Below, one piece after another: positions 42,998-52,553 of a stretch of DNA of 64,000 nt. A model generated the notes under the pieces. The model ran no database searches and was not told the DNA's origin. It saw only the letters and a program-made list of their open reading frames with translations. Made by a program: the position numbers and the translations under genes. Source of the DNA: Chelativorans sp. AA-79 (GTDB lineage: Bacteria; Pseudomonadota; Alphaproteobacteria; Rhizobiales; Rhizobiaceae); contig NZ_CP120361.1 of assembly GCF_029457495.1 (NCBI RefSeq), forward strand, positions 1,442,001-1,506,000, in the 5' to 3' direction. Positions within the stretch are counted from its first letter, which is position 1. The number at the start of each line of letters is the position of its first letter.

Positions 42998-43954
42998 ATG
43001 ATTGCACGCTCGCGCGAGGCACTTGTGGGCGATATCGGCGGCACCAATGCGCGTTTTGCGATGGCCGATATCGACGAGTTGACCATCGATCACTTCGCCG
43101 CCTTCCGCTGCCGGGAGTTCCCTTCGCTCCAGGCGGTCATCGAAGCCTATCTCGCCTCGGTCCCGCACCGGCCCGAAATGGCCTCGCTCGCCATCGCCGC
43201 TCCCATCCGCGGAGAGAGGATGGAGATCACCAATCTCGGCTGGTCCTTCACGCGCGACGAGGTCGCTGCCGCGACGGGTGCCGAGACCCTGGTGCTCCTC
43301 AACGATTTCGAGGCGCTGGCGCTGGCGCTTCCCCATCTCGTTCCGCACGATCTGCACCAGCTCTACGACGGCGCGCCTGTCGAAAATGGAGCAAAGCTCG
43401 TGCTCGGGCCGGGGACCGGCCTCGGGGTTGCCGGCCTCGTCCATGGCGCGGGATCGTGGATAGCTGTGCCGGGTGAGGGCGGGCACGTCTCCTTTCCCGC
43501 GCAGGATGTGGAAGAGATCGAGATTATGCGCCGGTTGAGTGCGGGTAGGGGGCGTGTGTCGGCTGAACGGCTTATCTCCGGACCCGGCCTCGAGCGCGTT
43601 TACGCCATATTGCGTGACATGCGCGGCGCGCCGGCCGGACCCAAGCCGGTGGCAGAGGTCACGAGGCTCGCCCTCGCGCAGGAGGATTCCGTCGCAGTGG
43701 ACGCCCTCGGCTACTTTCTCGAGTGGCTCGGGCGCTTCTCCGGCGACATGGCGCTTGTCTATGGCGCGTCGGGCGGCGTCTATCTCGGAGGCGGCATCGC
43801 GCCGCGCATCCTCGAAGCCCTGGAAGGTGAGGCCTTCCGTACCGCCTTCACGGACAAGGGACGTCTTTCGCACCTTGTCTCGACGATCCCGGTCAACGTC
43901 ATCACGGCAGCCGACGCCGCGCTGCGCGGGGCTGCCATCGCCCTTTCCCGGTAA
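42998..43954 (+). CDS. glk: Glucokinase
   Basis: Phosphorylates glucose with ATP. The 318-residue protein begins ALVGDIGGTNARFAMADIDE (phosphate-1 motif). It has VLLNDFEALALALPHL with the catalytic Asp and LVLGPGTGLGVAGLVHGAGSWIAVPGEGGHVSF as expected for bacterial Glk. ATG 42998 has AAGGGAG upstream; a GTG at 42959 overlapping the regulator's stop is the alternative. It is the last gene of the importer operon and implies a glucose-type substrate. Confidence 0.93.
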   Translation: MIARSREALVGDIGGTNARFAMADIDELTIDHFAAFRCREFPSLQAVIEAYLASVPHRPEMASLAIAAPIRGERMEITNLGWSFTRDEVAAATGAETLVLLNDFEALALALPHLVPHDLHQLYDGAPVENGAKLVLGPGTGLGVAGLVHGAGSWIAVPGEGGHVSFPAQDVEEIEIMRRLSAGRGRVSAERLISGPGLERVYAILRDMRGAPAGPKPVAEVTRLALAQEDSVAVDALGYFLEWLGRFSGDMALVYGASGGVYLGGGIAPRILEALEGEAFRTAFTDKGRLSHLVSTIPVNVITAADAALRGAAIALSR

Positions 43955-44062
43955 TGAGGTCTGCAACTTCTCGGTGTTCCATCGAGAATGGCAGGCGCTC
44001 GCGAGTCGTGTTCGATCCTGTCTACGAATCCCGCTGAATTTCTGCAACTCCATCCGGGTTGT

Positions 44063-45016
44063 TCAATCTATTCCGCCTTCGCGCTCTGTGTTCGCGTTCG
44101 GCGACATGGGGTAGAGCGAGCGTATATCCTCGTGCCGGCAGAGTTGTGTTCCGGGGGTCAGCACGGCCGCGGCACCGGCGGCGATCCCCAGATGGAAGGC
44201 GCCCTTGACGACCCAATCCTTTGCCAGCGCCCAGACCATCGCGCCGAGAAAGCTGTCGCCGGCGCCGATTGCCGAGCGCGCCTTCACGCGCGGCGCAGGC
44301 ATCTTCATCACGCCTTCAGCGGTGGCCAGCAAGGCGCCTTGGGCTCCCATCGTAACGGCGACCATCTCCGCTGCCCCGCGCCTGACGAGGTTCATCGCCG
44401 CCTCGCGTGCCGCCTGCTCGTCCAATTCATGCCCGACGAACTGGCCCAGTTCACCGATGCTGGGCTTCACCAGAAAGACCCGTGCCTGTTCGAGCGTGAC
44501 CCGCAGCCCGTCGCCGGAAGTATCCAGCACGAACCGGCCACCCTGCTCGGCGACGATCCTGGCCATTCTCGCATAGGTGTCCGGTGGGGCGGCCGCGGGG
44601 AGGCTGCCGCTGGCGACGACATAGCGGGCGTTGCGGCTGCGGATGATCTCCATGCAGGGCTCGATCTCCTGCGCCGAGACTGAAGGTCCCGCCGGCACAA
44701 ACCGGTAATCAAAGCCGCTGCCGCGCTCATGGACGGCGTAGGCGACCCGGGTATCCCCAGAGATCGGAAGCATATGACGCCTGATGCCCGCCTTCTCGAG
44801 CAAAGCGTTGAGCCAGGTTCCGGTCGGCCCCCCGCAGAGAAAGAGGGCCTCGGCATCGCCGCCCATTTCCGTGATGACGCGTGCTACGTTTATGCCGCCA
44901 CCGCCGGGATCACACCGGTCATTAGACGTTCTGATCTTGCGAACGGGCCGAACGACATCGGTCTCGGCGAAGAGGTCGACCGTCGGATTGAGCGTGATGG
45001 TGAGGACAGTCGACAT
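44063..45016 (-). CDS. PfkB-family hexose-phosphate kinase (Pfk-2/FruK-like)
   Basis: A 317-residue ribokinase-family sugar kinase. TLNPTVDLFAETDVVRPVRKIR and DPGGGGINVARVITEMGG are the 1-phosphofructokinase/Pfk-2 N-terminal motifs. ARSAIGAGDSFLGAMVWAL carries the catalytic Asp. It would phosphorylate a fructose phosphate in glycolysis, complementing glk. It starts 20 bases after the CBS-BON gene and so shares the FNR box at 45778. The 3' end is convergent with glk over about 110 bases without a gene. Confidence 0.9.
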   Translation of the reverse strand: MSTVLTITLNPTVDLFAETDVVRPVRKIRTSNDRCDPGGGGINVARVITEMGGDAEALFLCGGPTGTWLNALLEKAGIRRHMLPISGDTRVAYAVHERGSGFDYRFVPAGPSVSAQEIEPCMEIIRSRNARYVVASGSLPAAAPPDTYARMARIVAEQGGRFVLDTSGDGLRVTLEQARVFLVKPSIGELGQFVGHELDEQAAREAAMNLVRRGAAEMVAVTMGAQGALLATAEGVMKMPAPRVKARSAIGAGDSFLGAMVWALAKDWVVKGAFHLGIAAGAAAVLTPGTQLCRHEDIRSLYPMSPNANTEREGGID

Positions 45017-45036
45017 CTTCTCTTTTCCCGTTCATA

Positions 45037-45684
45037 TCATTGCGGCTCAGGGCCGGCGCCGGCTGACGCGACGCAAATGTCGAGCTCTATGCGGGTCACG
45101 TTGGGCAAACCTTTGGCCACCGTCTGAACAGCCTTGCGTTCCGCCTCGGAGCCGACGGTTCCTTGCACGTGCACCACGCCTCGCTCGACGCTGATCCGCA
45201 TCTGGTCTCCGCCGAGATCCAAGTCCTGACTCAAGCGCGCGCGGATGCTCCGGGCGATGGCGATGTCCCCCGAAGCCGTCGATTCCGGCGGGGCCGCGCA
45301 GATCGCCTTGAGCAGGTCGCAGCGCGAGACGATGCCTACCAGCTTTCCTTCCCGCAGGACCGGCACGCGCTTGATGCCGTGCTCGGCCATCAAGGACGCG
45401 ATACGGTTGACCGGTGTCTTCTCCTCCACGGCGACCACATTCCCGGACATTACGTCCCCGACTTTCCAGCTGCTGCTCTTGACGTAGTCGCGAGCACGCC
45501 TTTCGGCGGTTGCCCCGGAAGTGGCGCCGTGCCGGAACTCGCCGAGTTCGGTACGGCGCAGCAGATCGCCCTCTGTAACGATGCCGATGACGCGCCCGTC
45601 GTCGCTCAGCACGGGAAGCCCGCTGACGCAGCGATCTAGCATGATCTGGGCGGCGTGACGCACACTGTTTTCGGCGGAAACCAC
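45037..45684 (-). CDS. CBS-BON domain protein, N-terminus frameshifted
   Basis: The intact frame (215 residues from GTG 45684) has two CBS motifs (ENSVRHAAQIMLDRCVSGLPVLSDDGRVIGIVTEGDL; DVMSGNVVAVEEKTPVNRIASLMAEHGIKRVPVL) and a C-terminal BON domain (LGGDQMRISVERGVVHVQGTV). Family members start with MRARDLMT. Exactly that peptide is encoded by ATG 45719, but 35 rather than 36 bases separate it from the GTG, so one base is missing near 45686. Either the gene is now shortened or the read has an indel. FNR box 45778 is correctly spaced for the 45719 start. Confidence 0.85.
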   Translation of the reverse strand: MVSAENSVRHAAQIMLDRCVSGLPVLSDDGRVIGIVTEGDLLRRTELGEFRHGATSGATAERRARDYVKSSSWKVGDVMSGNVVAVEEKTPVNRIASLMAEHGIKRVPVLREGKLVGIVSRCDLLKAICAAPPESTASGDIAIARSIRARLSQDLDLGGDQMRISVERGVVHVQGTVGSEAERKAVQTVAKGLPNVTRIELDICVASAGAGPEPQ

Positions 45685-45777
45685 CGTGCATTAACAGTCA
45701 TGAGGTCTCTGGCTCTCATCTGAGATCAATCTCCGTCGCGGATCGGCGAACAGAAACATCTGCTTTGCGGCAATGCC

Positions 45778-45791
45778 TTGACCAGCGTCAA
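45778..45791 (-). promoter_or_regulatory. FNR/FixK-type box TTGACCAGCGTCAA (CBS-BON/pfkB)
   Basis: Centred 66 bases before the ATG at 45719, predicting a 24-base leader to that start. It faces a second box at 45831 serving the divergent SDR gene. Confidence 0.72.
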
Positions 45792-45830
45792 ACGACGCCT
45801 GGCCTTCGCCTCCCGGGGCGGCCTGATGGA

Positions 45831-45844
45831 TTGATATCGGTCAA
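45831..45844 (+). promoter_or_regulatory. FNR/FixK-type box TTGATATCGGTCAA (SDR)
   Basis: Centred 69 bases before the SDR ATG at 45906, giving a predicted leader of about 27 bases. Confidence 0.72.
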
Positions 45845-45905
45845 GTCCGGTATCGGCGTGCTTTGCTAACCTCGTCTCCGATCAAGCAAGCAAGGGAGAT
45901 CGATA

Positions 45906-46676
45906 ATGGGCATGGTTTCCGGCAAGACCGCTCTCGTCACAGGCTCGGGCGCGGGAATCGGGCGTGCCGCCGCTGTGAAGTTCGCAGCCGAAGGTGCACA
46001 GGTCGTCGTCTCGGACATCGATGTCGATGGCGGTGAGGAGACCGTCGCGATGATCGAAGCTGAAGGCGGCGAAGCGGTTTTCATCAAGGCCGACGTCTCG
46101 ATCCCCGAAGAAGTCGACGCACTGATCGCCAAGACCGTGGAGAGCTTCGGCCGCCTCGACTGCGCCTGCAACAATGCCGGCATCGAGGGCAAGATCGTAC
46201 CATTTATCGAGCAGCCGCTCGACAATTTCGAGCGCATCATGGCCGTCAATCTGCGCGGCACGTTCCTGTGCCTGCAGGCTGAGATCAGGCAGATGCTGAG
46301 GGACGGCGGCGGGGCGATTGTCAATCTCGCCTCCGTTGCCGGCCTGATCGGCTTTCCGGGCCTTGCGCCTTATGTCGCGTCGAAGCACGGCGTCAACGGT
46401 CTCACCAAGAATGCCGCGCTCGAATACGGTAAGCAGGGCATTCGCGTAAACTCCATCTGCCCCGGCGGCATAGACACGCGCATGCTGGATTCACTGGCCG
46501 AGCAATCGACCACTGGCAAGATGACCACCCATGAAATGATGGATCCCTTGCATCCCATCGGACGCATCGGCAGGCCGGAGGAAGTCGCGGAGCTCATCGT
46601 GTGGCTCAGCTCCGATCGGGCGTCCTTCGTCACCGGCGCGAACATACCGGTCGACGGCGGCTTCGTCGCTCAGTAG
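45906..46676 (+). CDS. Short-chain dehydrogenase/reductase
   Basis: A 256-residue classical SDR. TALVTGSGAGIGRAAA is the TGxxxGxG nucleotide site, CNNAGIEG the NNAG motif, ASVAGLIGFPGLAPYVASKHG the S...YxxxK catalytic set, and SSDRASFVTGANIPVDGGF the usual C-terminus. The Asp at SDIDVDGG favours NAD(H). ATG 45906 follows AAGGGAG. Driven by its own FNR-type box, it may recycle NADH at low oxygen; the substrate is unknown. Confidence 0.92.
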   Translation: MGMVSGKTALVTGSGAGIGRAAAVKFAAEGAQVVVSDIDVDGGEETVAMIEAEGGEAVFIKADVSIPEEVDALIAKTVESFGRLDCACNNAGIEGKIVPFIEQPLDNFERIMAVNLRGTFLCLQAEIRQMLRDGGGAIVNLASVAGLIGFPGLAPYVASKHGVNGLTKNAALEYGKQGIRVNSICPGGIDTRMLDSLAEQSTTGKMTTHEMMDPLHPIGRIGRPEEVAELIVWLSSDRASFVTGANIPVDGGFVAQ

Positions 46677-46825
46677 GGCCGCGCGGCTACGCCTTGGCCT
46701 TCGCGTCCCGAAATCCGGTCGATGGCGGTGCGGAACGATATCTCCTCCACGTGGGCGGACACAGGCAGGATGGGTTTCAGGGAGCCTGGCTTCCACCAGC
46801 CGGCGGGTCGCTCAGGCGTTGCCAT
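46670..46825 (-). CDS. Hypothetical small protein, 51 aa
   Basis: From ATG 46825 the frame reads MATPERPAGWWKPGSL, then LPVSAHVEEISFRTAIDRISG, and stops at 46670 inside the end of the convergent SDR gene. The composition is protein-like, but there is no clear ribosome site. An FNR-type box (46989-47002) lies 170 bases upstream with nothing else obvious to drive on this strand. I do not recognise the family. Confidence 0.35.
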   Translation of the reverse strand: MATPERPAGWWKPGSLKPILPVSAHVEEISFRTAIDRISGREGQGVAARPY

Positions 46826-47305
46826 GCATGGTCGCGCTCACGCTTCTGGCCGATCTCGTTCACGAGCGAATTGGGTTTTAGGGGAACGGGTCGTCTTTCG
46901 GGTAACGGGAAGCAGATGCTTCTGATCGCGCTCACGTTCTGGGTGTGTCCGGCTAATCCGCTCGAGGTTCCACTTAGGCGCCTTCTGTTTGATGGAAATC
47001 AACGTGGCGGTGAACATATGCTCGAACATCGCACTGCTTGGTGTTGCAGAGCTTGGGTGCATCATCGGTATCTCGCCGAGATCGCAGTGGCAGCACAAAA
47101 CGCCCATGTCGGGAAGGTCGAATCATGAGGGAACGCCGTTATTTGTTAGGCGCCACACACTGAGGTAAAGGTCTCGTCAAGCGCCTGTTTTTCGTATTGT
47201 GGATTTTGATGCGCCATTGGAACAAAAAGAGTGTCCTTCGGATGTGGGTAACCAGAAGGGCCTTGCTGTCTTCAAGTCAGCGAGGCGTATCGGGAGCGGT
47301 GGTTG
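46826..47305. other. Intergenic stretch with an orphan FNR-type box
   Basis: No supported gene. A 36-codon frame from ATG 47018 (MLEHRTAWCCRAWVHHRYLAEI) is possible but unremarkable. The FNR-type box at 46989-47002 is the only recognisable element. Confidence 0.5.
46989..47002. promoter_or_regulatory. Orphan FNR/FixK-type box TTGATGGAAATCAA
   Basis: A perfect TTGAT-N4-ATCAA site. It is 300 bases before the HlyD gene and 170 before the small minus-strand ORF, so neither has standard spacing. Its target is unclear. Confidence 0.55.
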
Positions 47306-48391
47306 GTGTCTGAGCGGGCGAGAAGTATCCTGGCGCTTCGTTGGTTCTGGATCGCTGCTATCGTCGCGGCAGTTGCAGTCGGCTGGTATCTGACCCAGCG
47401 CTTCGCAGAGCCGGAGTTGCCGGACTGGATCGCCTCGGGCAACGGGCGCGTCGAGGCCGTGGCCATCGATATTTCGGCGCGCACGGGCGGCCGCGTCCGC
47501 GACATCGTCGTGAAGGAGGGCCAGACCGTCGCACGCGGCGAGGTCCTTGCCCACATGGACACCCAGCAGCTCGATGCCCAGCTGCGCGAGGCGCGGGCGC
47601 AGTTGCAGCGCGGGCGGATCGCACGCGATGTGGCAGAGAGCAGTGTCACCCAGGCCGAAGCCGAACATTCCGCGGCTCTCGCCGTCGTCGCGCAGCGCCG
47701 GACAGAGCTGGAGTCGGCGGAGCGCCGGTTGAACCGTTCCGAGCAGCTCGCCCGCACCAGCGCGATCTCACAGCAGACGCTCGATGACGACCGCGCCCGT
47801 ACGGCCGGCGCACGGGCCGCTCTTGACGCTGCCCGTGCTCAATCGGCGTCCGCGGAAGCCGGAATTGCGACGGCACGGGCAAGCATCGTTGATGCGGAAG
47901 CGATCGTAGAGGCGGCGGAGGCCGCCATTGAGCGCATTCAGGTGGAGATCGACGACAGCACGCTGCGCTCACCGCGTGACGGCCGCGTACAGTATCTCGT
48001 GGCGCAGCCGGGCGAGGTGGTCGCGGGCGGAGGGCGCGTCCTCAACCTGATCGATCTCAACGATGTCTACATGACGTTCTTCTTGCCCACCGTGCAGGCC
48101 GGCCGCGTCGCACTTGGCTCGCAGGCGCGGATTGTGCTCGACACAGCGCCCGGCGTGGTGGTGCCGGCCGAAGTGTCTTTCATCTCCGATGTCGCGCAGT
48201 TCACGCCGCGCACGGTCGAGACGGCCGAGGAAAGGGTGGGCCTGATGTTCCGCATCCGCGTGCGGGTCGCGCCGGAATTGCTCCAGAAGCACGCCGATTA
48301 CGTCAAGCCGGGCCTGCCCGGCATGGCCTATGTGAAGCTCGACCCGACGGCGGAGTGGCCCGAGACCCTTCGCACCGGGCTGCTGGAATGA
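47306..48391 (+). CDS. HlyD-family periplasmic adaptor (YhiI/YbhG-like)
   Basis: A 361-residue membrane-fusion protein. An N-terminal anchor ([16 protein letters not shown]) is followed by the lipoyl half-motif [40 protein letters not shown] long alpha-helical hairpin comes next (about residues 95-205, Ala/Arg/Glu rich), then the second half-motif [33 protein letters not shown] 47306, or TTG 47303 just before it, follows GGGAG. Its stop overlaps the ABC gene start. It would link the inner-membrane ABC complex to the outer membrane. Confidence 0.9.
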   Translation: MSERARSILALRWFWIAAIVAAVAVGWYLTQRFAEPELPDWIASGNGRVEAVAIDISARTGGRVRDIVVKEGQTVARGEVLAHMDTQQLDAQLREARAQLQRGRIARDVAESSVTQAEAEHSAALAVVAQRRTELESAERRLNRSEQLARTSAISQQTLDDDRARTAGARAALDAARAQSASAEAGIATARASIVDAEAIVEAAEAAIERIQVEIDDSTLRSPRDGRVQYLVAQPGEVVAGGGRVLNLIDLNDVYMTFFLPTVQAGRVALGSQARIVLDTAPGVVVPAEVSFISDVAQFTPRTVETAEERVGLMFRIRVRVAPELLQKHADYVKPGLPGMAYVKLDPTAEWPETLRTGLLE

Positions 48392-51177
48392 CCGGGCGGG
48401 CGCGCGACCGGGATACTGCTCCGCTCGCCGCGCGCATGCGGGCCGTGAGCCATTCCTTCAAGAAGACCCGCGCGCTGGACGGCGTGACCATCGATTTTCC
48501 GGCCGGCCAGATGATCGGGCTGATCGGACCGGACGGCGTCGGCAAGTCGACCCTGCTGTCGCTGATTGCCGGGGCGCGCAAGGTGCAGCAGGGCGAGGTG
48601 GAGGCGCTGGGCGCCGACATGCGCGACGCGCGTCAGCGCAGCTATGTGGGGCCGCGCATCGCCTATATGCCGCAGGGGCTGGGCAAGAACCTCTACCCGA
48701 CACTCTCGGTGTTCGAGAATGTCGATTTCTTCGGCCGCCTGTTCGGCCATGCCCGCAGGGAGCGCGAGCGGCGCATCCGCGAATTGCTCGAGGCGACGGG
48801 CCTCGACCCGTTCCCCGACCGGCCGGTGGGCAAGCTTTCGGGCGGCATGAAGCAGAAGCTTGGCCTCTGCTGCGCGCTGATCCACGACCCGGACCTCCTG
48901 ATCCTCGACGAGCCGACCACGGGCGTCGACCCGCTTGCGCGGCGACAATTTTGGGAACTGATCAACGGCATCAGGCAGGATCGGCCGGGCATGGGCGTGA
49001 TCGTGGCCACGGCCTATATGGACGAGGCCTCGGGCTTCGACTGGCTGGTGGCTATGGATGGCGGGCGGGTGCTCGCCACCGGCACGCCGGCCGAGCTTCG
49101 GCAGCGCACAGGTACGTCCTCGCTGGACGATGCCTTCATCGAGCTGATGCCCGAAGAGAAGCGCAGGCTCCATCGCAAGGTCGAGATCCCGCCGCGGCCA
49201 CGGGACGGCGATGGTGATGCCGCCATCGAGGCCGAGGGGCTGACCATCCGCTTCGGCGACTTCACCGCGGTGGAGCATGTCAGCTTCCGCATCCCCAAGG
49301 GCGAGATCTTTGGCTTTCTCGGCTCCAACGGCTGTGGCAAGACCACCACAATGAAGATGCTGACCGGCCTCTTGCCGGCGAGCGAGGGCACGGCGAAGCT
49401 GTTCGGCCAGGAGGTCGATCCGCGCGACATCGATACGCGCCGGCGCGTCGGCTACATGTCGCAATCCTTCTCCCTTTATACCGAGCTCACCGTCCGGCAG
49501 AATCTCGACCTGCACGCCCGCCTCTTCCAGCTTCCCGCAAAGGACATCCCGGGGCGTATCGAGGAAATGGCGAGGCGCTTCGATCTCGTCGACGTCATGG
49601 ACACGCTGCCCGATGCGCTGCCGCTTGGGCTGACCCAGCGCCTTTCGCTGGCCGTGGCCATGATTCACGCGCCGGAGATGCTGATCCTCGACGAGCCGAC
49701 CTCCGGCGTCGATCCGATCGCCCGCGACGCGCTCTGGCAAAGCTTCGTGGACCTTTCGCGCAAGGACGGTGTGACCATCTTCATTTCCACCCATTTCATG
49801 AACGAGGCGGAACGCTGCGACCGCATCTCGCTGATGCATGCAGGCAAGGTGCTGGTGTCGGACACGCCGGCGGGAATCGTGGAGAAGCGTGGCAGTGCCG
49901 ATCTGGAGGAAGCCTTCGTCTCCTATCTGGAGGATGCGATCGCGGACGAAAACGGGGCGAGGCCGCAGGCCCGAGAGGTGAACGGCGCGCCAGCTTCGAA
50001 GCTGGTGCACGCGATCGCCGGGGGCCACGCGCCGGCCGGGCGTAGACGTCTTCTCGATCCCCGTCGCATCGGCAGCTACGCGCGGCGAGAGACGCTGGAA
50101 TTGCGGCGCGATCCGATCCGCGCCTCGTTCGCCTTCATCGGCAGCCTCATCCTGCTCTTCGTGCTGGGTTACGGCATCAGCATGGATGTCGAGGATCTTC
50201 CCTTCGCCGTCCTCGACCACGACCAGACGACGCTCAGCCGGGACTACACGCTCGATATTGCCGGTTCCCGCTATTTCACGGAGCGCCCCCCGATCGCCGA
50301 TCCGGCCGATCTCGATCGGCGCATGCGCAATGGCGAGCTGAGCCTCGCCATCGAGATTCCGCCGGGCTTTGCGCGAGAGGTATCAGCAGGGAGGCAGGCG
50401 GGCATCGGCGGCTGGATCGACGGCGCCATGCCCTCGCGAGCCGAGACGGCGCAGGGCTATGTCGAGGGGCTGCATGCGCACTGGCTGATGCGGCGGGCGC
50501 GCGAGGCCTACGGCGAGCAGGCACTGGCCGGCGATTTCCAGCTTGAGACGCGCTTCCGCTACAATCCCAACGTGGAAAGCCTCATCGCCATGGTGCCGGC
50601 GGTCATCGGTCTCGTGCTGCTCTTTATTCCCACCATGCTCTCAACGCTGTCGATCGTGCGCGAGAAGGACCTCGGCTCGATAGTCAATCTCTACGTGACG
50701 CCCGTCTCCCGGCTGGAATTCCTGCTTGGCAAGCAGATCCCCTACGTCGTGCTTGCAATGCTAAACTTCGTCACCCTAACCACCTTCGCCGTCTTGGTGC
50801 AGGGCGTACCATTCACTGGCTCCATCGTCGCCTATACGATTGGCGGGTTTCTCTACGCGATCGCCGCCACCGGGCTCGGCCTGTTCATATCGAGCTTCAT
50901 GAACAGTCAGATCGCCGCGATCTTCCTCACCACCATCGTTTCGATGCTGCTCGCGGTGCAATATTCCGGCATGATCGACCCGGTTGCCGCGATGGAGGGT
51001 TCGGCCGCCGTGATCGGCGCGATCAACCCGGCAAGCCATTTCATCACCATCTCCCGCGGCGCCTTCTCCAAGGCGCTCGGTTTGGAGGATCTGACCTCAT
51101 CCTTCCTGCCTCTGCTCATCGCCGGTCCAGTGCTGCTGGCGCTCAGCGTGTTTTTCCTTCGCAAGCAGGCGCGCTGA
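48388..51177 (+). CDS. ABC exporter with two ATPase domains and ABC-2 membrane domain (RbbA/YhiH-like)
   Basis: A 929-residue fusion from ATG 48388. ATPase 1 has [27 protein letters not shown] and [14 protein letters not shown]. ATPase 2 has [18 protein letters not shown] and [12 protein letters not shown], but a weaker signature ([16 protein letters not shown]). The C-terminal ~380 residues are an ABC-2 membrane domain ([41 protein letters not shown], then a helix bundle from [25 protein letters not shown]). With HlyD and the next permease this is the common YhiI-RbbA-YhhJ efflux set. Substrate unknown. Confidence 0.9.
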   Translation: MTGRARDRDTAPLAARMRAVSHSFKKTRALDGVTIDFPAGQMIGLIGPDGVGKSTLLSLIAGARKVQQGEVEALGADMRDARQRSYVGPRIAYMPQGLGKNLYPTLSVFENVDFFGRLFGHARRERERRIRELLEATGLDPFPDRPVGKLSGGMKQKLGLCCALIHDPDLLILDEPTTGVDPLARRQFWELINGIRQDRPGMGVIVATAYMDEASGFDWLVAMDGGRVLATGTPAELRQRTGTSSLDDAFIELMPEEKRRLHRKVEIPPRPRDGDGDAAIEAEGLTIRFGDFTAVEHVSFRIPKGEIFGFLGSNGCGKTTTMKMLTGLLPASEGTAKLFGQEVDPRDIDTRRRVGYMSQSFSLYTELTVRQNLDLHARLFQLPAKDIPGRIEEMARRFDLVDVMDTLPDALPLGLTQRLSLAVAMIHAPEMLILDEPTSGVDPIARDALWQSFVDLSRKDGVTIFISTHFMNEAERCDRISLMHAGKVLVSDTPAGIVEKRGSADLEEAFVSYLEDAIADENGARPQAREVNGAPASKLVHAIAGGHAPAGRRRLLDPRRIGSYARRETLELRRDPIRASFAFIGSLILLFVLGYGISMDVEDLPFAVLDHDQTTLSRDYTLDIAGSRYFTERPPIADPADLDRRMRNGELSLAIEIPPGFAREVSAGRQAGIGGWIDGAMPSRAETAQGYVEGLHAHWLMRRAREAYGEQALAGDFQLETRFRYNPNVESLIAMVPAVIGLVLLFIPTMLSTLSIVREKDLGSIVNLYVTPVSRLEFLLGKQIPYVVLAMLNFVTLTTFAVLVQGVPFTGSIVAYTIGGFLYAIAATGLGLFISSFMNSQIAAIFLTTIVSMLLAVQYSGMIDPVAAMEGSAAVIGAINPASHFITISRGAFSKALGLEDLTSSFLPLLIAGPVLLALSVFFLRKQAR

Positions 51178-51179
51178 CC

Positions 51180-52292
51180 ATGCGGCTATCGACCATCTGG
51201 CGGCTGGGCATCAAGGAGGTGTGGGGGCTTCTGCGCACGCCGGCTCTGCTGGCGCTGATCGGCGCAGCCTTCTCCATCCAGATCTATGCGGCGGCGACGG
51301 CGATGCCGTTCACGCTCAACAAAGCGCCGATCTCCGTTGTGGACGAGGACGTCTCGCCGCTCTCCGCCCGCATCGGCTCAGCCTTCTATTTGCCCTACTT
51401 CAATCCACCCGAGACGATCACGCTGTCGGAGATGAACCGGCGCATGGATGCGGGCATCGACACCTTCGCGCTCGTCATCCCGCCGCATTTCCAGCGCGAC
51501 GTGCTGGCCGGTGCGGAGCCTGCGATGCAGCTCAATGTCGACGCCACGCGCATGACACAGGCATTCACCGGAGCGGGCTATGTGCAGGCGATCGTGTCGG
51601 GCGAGGTTGCCGAGTTCATGCAACGCTACCGCGCCGCCGACCCGGCCCCGGTAGAACTGGTGCTGCGCGCACGCTTCAATCCCGAGCTCAATCCCGGCTG
51701 GTTCAGCGCCATGATGGAGGTCGTCAACAACGTTTCGCTGCTGTCCGTGATCCTGGCGGGCGCGGCGCTCATAAGGGAGCGAGAGCGCGGAACGATCGAG
51801 CATCTTCTCGTCATGCCCGTGACGCCTACCGAGATCATGCTCGGCAAGATCTGGCCGATGGCGCTCGTGGTGATGGGCGCGGTGCTTTTCGCGATGACGG
51901 TGGTGGTCCAGACATGGCTGGCGATTCCCGTCGCCGGCTCGCTGTGGCTTCTGATGCTGGGCGTGGCGCTGCAACTCTTCGCTACCACCTCGCTCGGCAT
52001 CCTGCTCGCTACCATCGCCGGCTCCATGCCGCAGTTCGGGCTGCTTCTGATGCTCGTTCTGTTCCCGCTCCAGATCCTCGCTGGCGGGCTCACCCCGGTC
52101 GAGAACATGCCGCACGGCCTGCGCGTCCTGATGTCGGCCACGCCCGACATGCATTTCGTGTCGCTTTCGCAGGCAATCCTGTTCCGTGGGGCCGGACTGG
52201 ACGCGGTCTGGCCTCAATTCGCCGCGCTTGTCCTGATCGGTCTCGCGTTCTTCTCTTTCTCCCTCTGGCGTTTCCGAAAGTCGCTCAGGTAG
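51180..52292 (+). CDS. ABC-2 type permease (YhhJ-like)
   Basis: A 370-residue ABC2_membrane_3 protein beginning MRLSTIWRLGIKEVWGLLRTPALLALIGAAFSIQIYAAATAM. A periplasmic loop (PISVVDEDVSPLSARIGSAFYLP) is followed by five or six C-terminal helices. IRERERGTIEHLLVMPVTPTEIMLGKIWPMALVV is the family's signature. It starts two bases after the RbbA-like stop and closes the efflux operon. The 260 bases after it hold no recognisable gene. Confidence 0.9.
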   Translation: MRLSTIWRLGIKEVWGLLRTPALLALIGAAFSIQIYAAATAMPFTLNKAPISVVDEDVSPLSARIGSAFYLPYFNPPETITLSEMNRRMDAGIDTFALVIPPHFQRDVLAGAEPAMQLNVDATRMTQAFTGAGYVQAIVSGEVAEFMQRYRAADPAPVELVLRARFNPELNPGWFSAMMEVVNNVSLLSVILAGAALIRERERGTIEHLLVMPVTPTEIMLGKIWPMALVVMGAVLFAMTVVVQTWLAIPVAGSLWLLMLGVALQLFATTSLGILLATIAGSMPQFGLLLMLVLFPLQILAGGLTPVENMPHGLRVLMSATPDMHFVSLSQAILFRGAGLDAVWPQFAALVLIGLAFFSFSLWRFRKSLR

Positions 52293-52553
52293 TCAAGGAC
52301 CTTGGTTGGGCGGGGGGCACGAGCGTGGCCTGTTCTCGCAGCCGAAGGGCCGAGCTCGTCATCGCCGAGCAGATTGGCCATTCGATACCGTCCAGGGTTG
52401 CGCTCGCGAACGCCTGCTGCAGGAAGAGCAGATAGATCACCGCCGCATGCAGGACGAGCGGTAGCGTGCGGCCATCGATTGGCAAACAGCCCAGCGAAGG
52501 CGCTTCGCTCGTCCTTACGGTCATTGAAGGCGTTGAAGAGCTGGAACAGTGAA

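Noticed and set aside
43880..43900. FNR-like half match GATCCCGGTCAA inside glk
   Set aside because: It lacks the TTGA half, lies within coding sequence and is not upstream of any start.
47204..47220. TTGATGCGCCATTG before the HlyD gene as an FNR box
   Set aside because: The right half-site is wrong (ATTG rather than TCAA), so support is too weak.
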